Assembly (NCBI GenBank): GCA_964418255.1
Contig: CAYQKV010000013.1
Span: forward strand, 1-34,062
Length of the DNA stretch: 34,062 nt
DNA from: CAG-1782 sp964418255
GTDB lineage: Bacteria; Bacillota; Clostridia; Christensenellales; DTU072
Reading direction: 5' to 3'
The notes beneath the pieces were generated by a model that searched no databases, was not told the DNA's origin, and saw only the letters and a program-made list of their open reading frames with translations. The first letter of the stretch is position 1, and every line of letters starts with the position of its first letter. Position numbers and translations under genes: made by a program. Positions 15,006-24,800 of the stretch are shown piece after piece.

Positions 15006-16622
15006 ATGATTACTGTTTTGGCGGCGAGTCAGCTGCTCGATATATTTAGGGGCGCTAAGCAGAATTTATTGCTTAACAAATCTTATGTGGACGAACTCAA
15101 CGTTTTTCCCGTGCCCGACGGAGATACGGGAACGAATATGGGGCTTACGATTACTTCTACGGTAAACGAAGCCGCGGAAAAGGAAAACGAAAGCGCCGTC
15201 GCGATTATTACGGCGATGGCAAAAGGCGCGCTTAAAGGCGCGAGAGGAAACAGCGGCGTAATTCTCAGCCAGATAATAAAAGGAATGAGCGAGGTTATCG
15301 CGGAAGCGAAAACTCTCAACACGAAAGCCTTTGCAAAAGCCTTGCAGGCGGGCGCGAACAAAGCGTACGAAGCGGTTACCCACCCGAAAGAAGGCACGAT
15401 ACTTACCGTTATCCGTATTGTGGGTAATTACGCGGTGAAAATATCTTCGAGAACTTCCGATTACGTCGAGTTCTTCGAAAAAATCTTGGAAAAAGGAAAT
15501 CAGACGCTTGCGGAAACGCCGAAAATGCTTCCCGTGCTTGCAAAAGCGGGCGTAGTGGACAGCGGCGGACAGGGACTTATGTTCATTCTCGAAGGAATGT
15601 ACAACGTGCTTGCGGGCGTTCCGATGAAAGAAATCGCGGTCGAACAACCGAAATTACAGAATCCCGACGAAGACGTACACGATTTCGACAATATTCAGTT
15701 CGCGTATTGTACGGAATTTTTCATAATAAATCTGAAAAAGCAAACCACTCTTGCCGACATAGACAAATTTCGCGATAAACTTATGAAAATAGGCGATTGC
15801 GTACTTGTTATAGGCGACTTGGAAATGGTTAAAGTCCACGTTCATACGAATTCTCCCGACAAAGCGCTCGGATACGCGCTGCAACTTGGAGAACTCAATC
15901 TGCCGAAAATCGAAAATATGCTCGAACAGAACAGGGCGTTGAAAGCAAAAAAAGCGCGCGAGCGTAAAAAGATGGGCTTGCTCGCCATAAGTTGCGGAGA
16001 TGGTTTCAGAAAACTGTTCGAGGAAGCGAACGCGGACGAAGTGCTCGAAGGCGGACAGACGATGAACCCGAGCGTGGAAGATATAATCGAAAAGGTAAAA
16101 GCGATTAACGCGGATAACGTTTTCGTTCTTCCCAACAATAAAAACATAATTCTTGCTTGCGAACAGGCGGTAAAAGAGCTTGACGATTGCAAGCTGATTA
16201 TAATTCCAACAACAAATATGTCGCAGGGCTTTTCCGCGGCGATAGCGTATATGGCGGACGCCGACCCCGAATGTGTGGAAGAAGCGATGAAAAGCGCGGC
16301 GCAAAGCGTAAGTTGTATTCAGATTACGCATTCGGTAAGAGATACGGAAATCGACGGCTTTACTTTGAAAACGGGAGATATTATCGCGCTCGAAGACAAA
16401 GTTATAGATAAAGGAACCGACGCGAACGAGGTCGCGCTCGACGCGCTTTCGCAAAGAGATAAAGACTCGGTATGCGTGATAACTTTGTTCTACGGCGACG
16501 GCGTAAGCGAGGAAAAGGCGGAAGAACTGCGCGACAAGGTTACCGATATGTTCCCCGACAGCGACGTAGTGCTGTATAACGGCGGACAACCGCATTATAA
16601 TTATTTCATCAGTCTGGAATAA
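15006..16622 (+). CDS. fakA: DAK-domain fatty acid kinase FakA (YloV)
   Basis: The protein is about 538 residues from the chosen ATG. The N-terminal Dak2-like kinase domain has NVFPVPDGDTGTNM (ATP and metal binding), KGARGNSGVILSQI and VDSGGQGLMF. The middle and C-terminal DegV-like or FakB-interacting part ends with the family signature GGQPHYNYFISLE. FakA phosphorylates exogenous fatty acids bound to FakB for entry into phospholipid synthesis; no FakB lies in this window. An in-frame TTG at 14973 would extend it by 11 residues into the yloU end. ATG 15006 is preferred because family members start at this point and GGAGAGG lies upstream, although the spacing of about 11 bases is long. Confidence 0.92.
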   Translation: MITVLAASQLLDIFRGAKQNLLLNKSYVDELNVFPVPDGDTGTNMGLTITSTVNEAAEKENESAVAIITAMAKGALKGARGNSGVILSQIIKGMSEVIAEAKTLNTKAFAKALQAGANKAYEAVTHPKEGTILTVIRIVGNYAVKISSRTSDYVEFFEKILEKGNQTLAETPKMLPVLAKAGVVDSGGQGLMFILEGMYNVLAGVPMKEIAVEQPKLQNPDEDVHDFDNIQFAYCTEFFIINLKKQTTLADIDKFRDKLMKIGDCVLVIGDLEMVKVHVHTNSPDKALGYALQLGELNLPKIENMLEQNRALKAKKARERKKMGLLAISCGDGFRKLFEEANADEVLEGGQTMNPSVEDIIEKVKAINADNVFVLPNNKNIILACEQAVKELDDCKLIIIPTTNMSQGFSAAIAYMADADPECVEEAMKSAAQSVSCIQITHSVRDTEIDGFTLKTGDIIALEDKVIDKGTDANEVALDALSQRDKDSVCVITLFYGDGVSEEKAEELRDKVTDMFPDSDVVLYNGGQPHYNYFISLE

Positions 16623-16633
16623 CCCGAAAAGGA

Positions 16634-18604
16634 ATGTTATCCGATATAAAGGGAATAGGTCCCGTAACAGAAAAAAGGCTTAACGAACTGGGGATATACG
16701 ATTCGGAAACCCTCGTTTCGCGCGTGCCTACGGGATATATGGATATGTCTGTAATCGCCCTTCCGCAGGAAAGCGCGGAGGGTGATTTTTGTTTGTTTGA
16801 AGCGAAAATCACAAAAATTTCCAAACCGTTCAAAAAAGGAAAACTGGAAATTCTGAAAGCATACGCGGAATGCGAAAATTGCAAAATCTGCCTGATTTGG
16901 TTCAATAGAAATTATACGCTGAAAATTCTGAAACTCGACAATTTTTACCGCTTTTACGGAAAGCTCAAAATAGAGAAAAATCAGTTGAGTTTTTATAATC
17001 CGATTTTCGAGGACAGTTGTGAAAAAAACGAGCTTGTAGGGATAAAACCTATATATAGGACAAAAGGTTTAATTCCGCAAAAGACATACAGAGGCTTCGT
17101 CGAAGAAGCAATGAAGAAGACGACCGTCGTAAGCATAATGAGTCGAGATGAGGAAACGAAACGCGGACTTATGAGCCTCGAAAAAGCGTATAGAGCTCTT
17201 CATTTTCCCGAAAGTATGGATTTGAAAAACGCAAAACAGCGCGTCATTTTGGAGAAAATCACGAGAAGAATTTGCGCGTTCAAGATAGCGCAAAGTAAAC
17301 AGGCGCGCGCAAAATGTAGGAAATATGATAAAAACGTCGATTTTGCACCGTTTTTCAACGCTATGCCTTTTGCTCTCAATAAGTCGCAGACGGACGCGCT
17401 GGAAAGAATGAAAAAAGCTTTTTCGTCCGAACAAAAAGTAAATTGCGTTTTATGCGGAGACGTGGGAAGCGGCAAAACGGCGGTAGCGGCGGCGGCAGTG
17501 TATTTTGTGGTAAAAAACGGTTATCGCGCGGCGATTATGGCGCCCACGGAAATACTCGCGAGACAGCATTATAATTTCCTTAAACCTATTTTTTCCGCAC
17601 TCGGGATAAGCGTAGGTTTTTTGAGCGGAAGCGTAAAAACATCGGAAAAGAACAAGTTGATTTTTCAGATAAAAAGCGGTTTTTTCGACGTGGTTATAGG
17701 CACTCATTCTTTACTGTACGTAGAAGGGGAAATACCTATGCTGAGTTTTGTCGTAGAGGACGAACAGCACAGGTTCGGAGTGGCTCAGAGAACCGGACTT
17801 ATATGTAAAGGCGTGGGCGTGGACGTGCTTACGCTTAGCGCAACGCCGATACCGCGTTCGATGCAGCTCGTAGCTTACGGCGAGGTGGAATATATAACAA
17901 TCGCAAGGAGATTCGATTCCACCGTAAAAACCGCCGTCGTGCCCCCGGAAAAACGGGAAAAAATGTGGAGATATATTTCGTCTGAGTGCGAAAAAGGCGG
18001 ACAGGCGTATATCGTCGCGCCGAAAATAGACGACGCCGAGGGCGCGGAAATAGAGTCGGTGGAAGGACTCGCCGAAGAGTTGAAACAGTACCTGCCTTCG
18101 GAAAAGACAGGCGTTTTGCACGGAAAGATGAAAGCGTGCGACAAACAGTCCGTTCTCGACTCGTTTGCGAAAAACGAAATTTCCGCGATAGTATCCACGA
18201 CCGTAGTCGAAGTTGGGATAGACGTGCCCAACGCTTCGATAATCGCGATAATGGACGCGGAGCGGTTCGGACTTGCCACTTTGCATCAACTGCGCGGGCG
18301 GGTCGGGAGAAACGGACAGACGGCGTATTGTTTTTTATACACCTCAAAACCGCCGACGGACGGACTGAAAACTATGTGCGAATGTTCGGACGGATTCGAG
18401 CTTGCGGAAAAAGATTTCGAAACGCGCGGCGGCGGGGATATTTTCGGGCTCGAACAGTCGGGCGGCGGCTCGATAGAGGGGATGACGGTTTCCGCCTTAA
18501 AAAAAGCCAAAGAAATAGCGGACGGCGTAGACTATGTAAAAGCGGAGAAAATGCTCGAAGAAGAGATTGATAATTTCTGTTTGCGCGACGTAAGCCTTAC
18601 CTGA
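16634..18604 (+). CDS. recG: ATP-dependent DNA helicase RecG
   Basis: This 656-residue SF2 helicase remodels stalled forks and Holliday junctions. The N-terminal wedge region starts at IKGIGPVTEKRLNELGI and carries the OB-fold. Walker A GDVGSGKT ends near Thr282. The Walker B box DEQHRFG begins at Asp376. Motif III is LSATPIPRS. The second RecA domain has VSTTVVEVGIDVPNA, DAERFGLATLHQLRGRVGR and the C-terminal SDGFELAEKDFETRGGGDIFG. It is slightly shorter than the usual 680 or so residues but has all motifs. AAAAGGA abuts the ATG, an unusually tight spacing, so coupling to fakA (12 bases upstream) is likely. rsmD and coaD, which often follow, are absent. Confidence 0.96.
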   Translation: MLSDIKGIGPVTEKRLNELGIYDSETLVSRVPTGYMDMSVIALPQESAEGDFCLFEAKITKISKPFKKGKLEILKAYAECENCKICLIWFNRNYTLKILKLDNFYRFYGKLKIEKNQLSFYNPIFEDSCEKNELVGIKPIYRTKGLIPQKTYRGFVEEAMKKTTVVSIMSRDEETKRGLMSLEKAYRALHFPESMDLKNAKQRVILEKITRRICAFKIAQSKQARAKCRKYDKNVDFAPFFNAMPFALNKSQTDALERMKKAFSSEQKVNCVLCGDVGSGKTAVAAAAVYFVVKNGYRAAIMAPTEILARQHYNFLKPIFSALGISVGFLSGSVKTSEKNKLIFQIKSGFFDVVIGTHSLLYVEGEIPMLSFVVEDEQHRFGVAQRTGLICKGVGVDVLTLSATPIPRSMQLVAYGEVEYITIARRFDSTVKTAVVPPEKREKMWRYISSECEKGGQAYIVAPKIDDAEGAEIESVEGLAEELKQYLPSEKTGVLHGKMKACDKQSVLDSFAKNEISAIVSTTVVEVGIDVPNASIIAIMDAERFGLATLHQLRGRVGRNGQTAYCFLYTSKPPTDGLKTMCECSDGFELAEKDFETRGGGDIFGLEQSGGGSIEGMTVSALKKAKEIADGVDYVKAEKMLEEEIDNFCLRDVSLT

Positions 18605-18625
18605 AAAGCGGCGCGATGAGATTAA

Positions 18626-18739
18626 ATGCGACCGAATAACCCCGAAATTCAACGAAAAATCGGACTTGATAAAGGGATAAACGGCGTAAAAAAATATTTG
18701 TCGAAAAACGACGGCATTATTTTTGCCGAAACGTATTGA
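18626..18739 (+). CDS. Possible 37-residue small protein (uncertain)
   Basis: An ATG-initiated frame between recG and the giant lipoprotein gene encodes a Lys-rich, protein-like sequence beginning MRPNNPEIQRKIG and ending FAETY. No good Shine-Dalgarno sequence is seen. A hairpin CGGCA/TGCCG (18712-18728) lies within it, and its stop codon overlaps the -35 of the next promoter. It resembles no family I recognise. It may be a chance frame or a gene remnant. Confidence 0.2.
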   Translation: MRPNNPEIQRKIGLDKGINGVKKYLSKNDGIIFAETY

Positions 18740-18764
18740 TTTTTATTTTATTAAGTGTTATATT
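18736..18764 (+). promoter_or_regulatory. Promoter of the giant lipoprotein operon
   Basis: TTGATT (18736-18741), a 17-base spacer and TATATT (18759-18764), with an extended -10 TG at 18756-18757, lie in an AT-rich tract. Transcription would start near 18771, about 30 bases before the chosen ATG. Confidence 0.75.
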
Positions 18765-18800
18765 TATATATATATTTCTAACTCGGGACGGAGTATGTAT

Positions 18801-21800
18801 ATGAAATCGAAAAGATTGGTTTTGCTGATAGCGATGATTTTTATTCTGGCGGTTGCGGCGTTCGGGTGTACGAACGGCGCTACGACGGACGTAGACGGAA
18901 ACGAAGTCGTTATCAAATTTGAGGATATAAGCGAAGTGTCGGTGCTCGACGCGGAAACGCTCGAATCGCAGGGCTTTCTCATTGACGATTTCAAACTGTC
19001 CCTCATTACGGTACATATTACTTATCTTACCGAAGGTTCGGTGGATATTCCGCTTACCGAAAATATGATAAAAGCCGAAAGCAAGACTTCTTTGACCGCA
19101 GCGGGAGTGCATAAAATCTACTGCTGTTACGGCGGGAAATTCAATTTCGAATTCACGCTGAGATTGTACAGAACGGAAACCAACCTCTATGAAGTTACTT
19201 TTTACGACGAAACGGGCGAACGCGTGGTGGGAACGAAAGTTCTCGAAGAGGGCTCGGTCGTCGCGCCGCCGGCTATGCCTACGAAAGAAGGGTATACGCT
19301 CGTAGGGTGGAGCGATAAGGCTACCGGGAATATAGTTACCGATTTTACCGTGCGGAGCAACGTAGCGTACGTGGCTGTGTATGAACCCGATTTTTACGAC
19401 GTTAATTTTTATTATACCGTGGGAGAAGTAAGCACGCTTATTTCCACCGCTTCCGTGCCGAGAGGAGGAAACGCGCTCGATTATGCGCCCGCTATCCCCG
19501 TCGTGTCCGGATACAGCAACGGAAGATGGAGCGACGAAAACGCTATGGCTTCCGTGCACGAGGGAAACACCGATTTTTACGCGGTCTACGACGCGGACAA
19601 GGTGCTCGTTTATTTTTCTTACTATAAGTACGTCGAAGGCGAATATTACGACGAAAGCATTTCCTGGAACGTCAACCTCGAAACCGAAGGAGTAACCCCT
19701 CCGGGGGACGCGGAAAGGTTGAACAACAACGTGTTTCTGTACTGGTACGTCGAACGCGACGGAGTAGAGGTAAAGGTTTCTTTCCCGTATAAAGTCACGG
19801 GAGAAATGAGGTTTACCGCAAAGTACGTTTCGTACGCCGCGGGTTCGACTTCTCTCGATTACGAACTTAACTCGGCGGGAACGGCTTATACCGTCGTCGG
19901 ACTGAAAAGCGGAGCGACGGAAGATACCGTCGTTATACCCAAAACTTATCTCGGAATTCCCGTTACTTCGGTAAAAGCGGGAGCTTTTTCGTATAGCGGT
20001 GTCAAAAGATTTGCGGTTGCCGCGGATAACTCTTATTTCCGCGCGTACGACGGAGTGTTGTATAACGCCGCGCTTACCGAATTGATTGCATATCCGACCG
20101 ACGCGGAAAGAACCTCTTTCGAATTCGAAGAAAGAACGGTAAGGGTGGGCGCGTACGCTTTCCGCGGAGCGAAATATCTTACCGAAGTTACCTTAACTCA
20201 GAACGTAACGACGATAGGGGAAGGCGCGTTTTCCGAATGCGCGTCGCTTGTTTCGCTCTCCGTTCCCGAAAACGTGACGGTGATTGAAAAAGGATTGGTG
20301 GAAAATTCCGCCGAACTCGTCTCTTTAACGATAGGAAACGCGGTTACCGAAATAAAAGACAAAGCGTTTTACGGAGCGGCGTCCCTTGCGGAAATCGCTT
20401 TGCCGTCCACGTTGCAGACCCTCGGAGAACAGGTTTTCGCAGGGTGCAAAGAGCTTACGCAGATAACGATTAAACAGACGACGGCAAGCAGGTCGAATTT
20501 TTCGGTGGAAAGCGGAGCTCTGTACGGATATGGTGCGGGCGGAACGAACCCGAAATATTATTTGTATGCGTACCCGGCTAAATTTTCAAGAGGTAACAAC
20601 GCTTCCGAGTACACCGTTCACGCCGACGTAAGAGTGGTAAAGAGCGGCGCGCTTTCGTTTGCTGCGATAACCGGCGTAAACTGTACGGCTCAGAGAGGAA
20701 TACTTTTCGAAGATTACAGCGTGGTGTCTTCTACGCTCGTTTCTATGAGGTTCGCGGCGGGAAACGTAACGCTGTCTCAAAATACTTTCGGAGATAAGAA
20801 ACCGAGCGTTATGTATCTTTCGGAAGGAACGACGTTAAACGACGATTTGGGGATAAACACCGTTGTAGGAACGCCCGACAACTCCTATCGCGATTTTATA
20901 AACGGATTCGCTTACGAAATCAACGACGAAAGACAGGCGGTTATCACCGCGTATAAAGGAACGTCTTCGACGGTCAACGTCCCCGGAACTTTAAGCGCGT
21001 ATACCGTGGTGGGAATTAAAAACAACGTCTTTGCGGGAATGTCTTCGATTAGAGAAGTCGTTCTTCCCGACAGTTTAAGAGAAATAGGCGACGGAGCGTT
21101 CAGAGGGTGCAAGAACCTCGTTAAAGTTACGTTCGGGAAAAACCTTGTTAAAATAGGAGAATACGCTTTTGCCGATTGCGGAGAGAACGTAAATTTCGAC
21201 GGAGGGGAAGCCTCGGTCGTCGAAGTAGGAACGGAAGCTTTCGGAAATTACGATAAAAAGCAAGCCGACGAAAACGGTCTCGTATGCGTTGCGGGCGTGC
21301 TGCTTTCATATACGGGATACGACAAGAAAGTTACGGTGCCGTCGGACGTTACCGTTATAGCACAGGGAGCGTTTAAGGACGCGCCGTACGTTTCGGAAAT
21401 AGATTTTTCCGCCGCTTCGTCCCTTGTCGCAATACTCGCCGAGGCGTTCGACGGGTGCGAAGAATTGATTTCCGTAGAATTCCCCGAAAATCTCGAATAT
21501 ATCGGAGAAAGAGCGTTTTACGGATGCGTAAGACTGAAAAGTATTATCGGCAAGCCTGCCGAGACCGACACGACGGCGTTCGATTGTACGGGAACGGAAG
21601 AAAACGAATGTTTCGTTTCGGACGGAAACGTTCTGATTAAATATAACGGAAACGCGGCGACCGTCGTCATACCCGACGGGATAAAAGAAATAGGAAACGG
21701 CGCGTTTGTTTCGAACGGAGCGATTCGCTATGCGGTGATGGGGAGCGACGTGACGACGATAGGAAAAAGCGCGTTCGAAAACTGCCGGGAACTGCTCGCG

Positions 21801-24800
21801 TTTACGCCGACCGTTTCTCTTGAAAAAATAGACGGCGCGGCGTTTTACGGATGCGAGAAACTTGCTACGCTTAATCTGGAAACCGCGCCGAAACTCGAAA
21901 GCATAGCTTACGACGCGTTCGAAGGAACGGCGTGGCTCAGACTGCATACAGACGATTCGATTATCGTAAACGATATTTACTACCGCTATAATGGAACGCT
22001 CGAAGAATTGCATATACCGAACTCGGTGAAAACGATTAACGAGCGCGCGTTTTACGGTAGCGCGGCGCCGCTTACGCTCTATATTCCCGAAAGCGTAACC
22101 TCGATAGGAAAAGAGGCGTTTGCCGAATCGGGAATAGGAATTTTCAACTTCGGACTCGGCAACGTTTCCGTCACCGAAATCGGAGAAAGCGCGTTCGAAA
22201 ACTGCTACCGTTTATCGTTCCTGGACGTCAGAAGTCTTGCGAAACTCAAAACCATAGGAGCGAGGGCGTTTGCGGGAGTTAAATCCGAAGAGAGCGGCGT
22301 TTTGCACTTGTTTATACCCGCGACCGTTACGGAAATAGGAGAAGCGGCTTTCGAAAACTCGGGAATATGCACGGTGAGAGTGGAAGACGGGAGCAGACTG
22401 GAAAGGATAAACGAAAAAGTGTTTGCCGGTTGCTACGCTTTGCAATCGGTGATTTTCGAAGGAAGCAGCCGTCTTAACGAAATAGCGGCGAGCGCGTTCG
22501 AAAACTGCGAGGAACTGAAAATATTCAACAATACCGACTGCGTCCTCGAAAGAATAGGCGACAGGGCGTTTGCGGGCGCGGTAAAGCTGGAAAATTTCAA
22601 AATAAGCGAAGAAAGACTTATAGAAGTGGGCAAGGACGCCTTCGAAAACAATAAATTCGTTGCGGATAACGATGACACTATGGTTTTCGCGGGAACCGTG
22701 CTTATAAAATATAACGGAACGCTGAACACTACGGTCGTTATTCCGTCGAAAACCACCGCGATAGCAAATTCCGCGTTTGCGGGCAACAGTTATATAAGAC
22801 AGATAATTTTCGGAACGAACGGTAACTCCGCATTGAGAGAAATACAGGACGAGGCGTTTGCGGGGTGCGGTTCGCTTACGACTTTGAATATTCCCGACAG
22901 CGTCGAAAAAATAGGTAAAAACGCGTTCTCGGGTTGTGTGTCGCTGACCGACGTCGATTTCGGAAAAGGACTTACCGAAATAGGTTTCGGCGCGTTTTCG
23001 GGTTGCTCGGAAATAACGCAAATCACTTTGCCGTCAAGTCTGTCGACTTTCGGCGGAGGAGTATTCGCAGGGTGTGAAAACTTAGTGGAGATTTATATAT
23101 CGGGCGCGGAGAGTTTCTGTTCGGACGAAGGGATACTTTACGAGTATTCCGTTGTGAGAACGGAAAACGGTGAACAGATAAGAACCGCTACGCTTTTGGG
23201 ATATCCCAACGGGTTTTACGCGGTAAACGGCAAATATGCGGTGCCCGAAACGGTAAGAGTAAACGGCACGGTTTACAACGTGACGGGAATAGGAGACTAT
23301 GCGTTTGCAGACTGTCCGGAAAAAACGATAAAAGAAATCACCTTGCACGATAAAATCGAAAAAATCGGCGCGGGCGCGTTTGCGGGAATTAAAGCGGACG
23401 TTGTTTTTGCCGAAAACGCAACCATTGCCGAAATCGGAGAATACGCCTTTGCGCAGTATCTCGGCAAAGAAATAAATATACCTTCTTCGGTTACCGCGAT
23501 AGGACAACGCGCGTTCGAGGGGGCGAAAGAACTTACCGTTCTTACCGTGCCGTCGTCCGTTACGGAAATAGCGTCCTACGCGTTTTCCGATACGAGTATG
23601 GCTATCGTCTGGGAAAACGGCGGTTCGGTCGGAGAACTTGCCGATTACGCGTTCGTCGGGTACCTCGGCGAAGAAATAACAGTTCCGACTTCGGTCGTAA
23701 AGATAGGACGGAACGCGTTTGAGGGCGTTACTTCGCGCATAGAGATTGCCGCGCGGCTTACGGCGATAGACGAATACGCTTTCTACGGCTATGCGGGAAC
23801 TTCCGCGCCCGTTATTCCAGAAGGAACGGAAACGATAGGAGATTACGCATTCGCGTCGATGACGAAAGCAACGGAAGATTTGATAATTCCCGAAAGCGCG
23901 ATAAACATAGGAAGATATGCGTTCGATAAAGTTGCGGCAAGAATTGTTTTCGCAAGCGGTTCAAATATGACAACGATAGGAGAGTATGCGTTTGCGGGAT
24001 ACGCGGGCGCGACTTTTGCCGTGCCGCAGAGCGTAACGGAAATCGCAGAATACGCGTTTTACGGTTGCGATAACCTGGAAACGGTGGATTACGGCACGGA
24101 TACGGACGTTGAGATTATAGGAAGATACGCGTTCGCAGAGTCAGCAATTAAAGACCTTGTCGTTCCCGATTCGGTGAAAGAAATCGGAGAGAGAGCGTTT
24201 GCGTCCTGCGAAAAACTCGAAAGCGTAACTTTCGGGGAAAACAGCAGTATGGAAAAAATGGGCGAAGGAGTCTTCGCTTCCTGCGGCTCGATAAAACAAG
24301 CCGCGCTTCCTTTCGTCGGAGCTGATAAAGGTATTGCGATTAACTCGCATATAGGTTACGTCTTCGGTGCGAGAAACTATGCCGACAATAAAGACTTCGT
24401 GCCGCAGTCGCTGGAAACGGTAAAAGTTTTATATGGGTCGATTGAAGCGAACGCGTTTTACGGGTGCGACGGCATTCTTTCCGTGGAAGAAGGAAACGGA
24501 GTAGACCACGTGGAAGAAGGCGCGTTTATAGGATGCGACTCGATAACCGAACTTACCGTGTCTTACGGCGGCGTTTTCGGAATGTTGTTCGGCGCGGACG
24601 CATACAGAAACAACGGCTCTTACGTTCCGAGGTCTCTCGAAAAGGTTACGATTACAAAGATAACGGAACTAAGCGATTACGCGTTCTATTATTGTATGAA
24701 CGTTCGTGAAATCAACCTTCCCGATACGCTTACCGTAATCGGCGATAACGCGTTTTTCAACTGTTCGAGACTGGAAACGGCGAAAATCGGAGAGAACGTT

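Noticed and set aside
18712..18728. Terminator for recG at the CGGCA/TGCCG hairpin
   Set aside because: The stem is only 5 bp and is followed by AAACG rather than a T-run.
18723..18800. Upstream ATG adding 26 residues to lipoprotein A
   Set aside because: It overlaps the promoter and lies before the expected transcription start. ATG 18801 has a well-spaced RBS and precedes the signal peptide.
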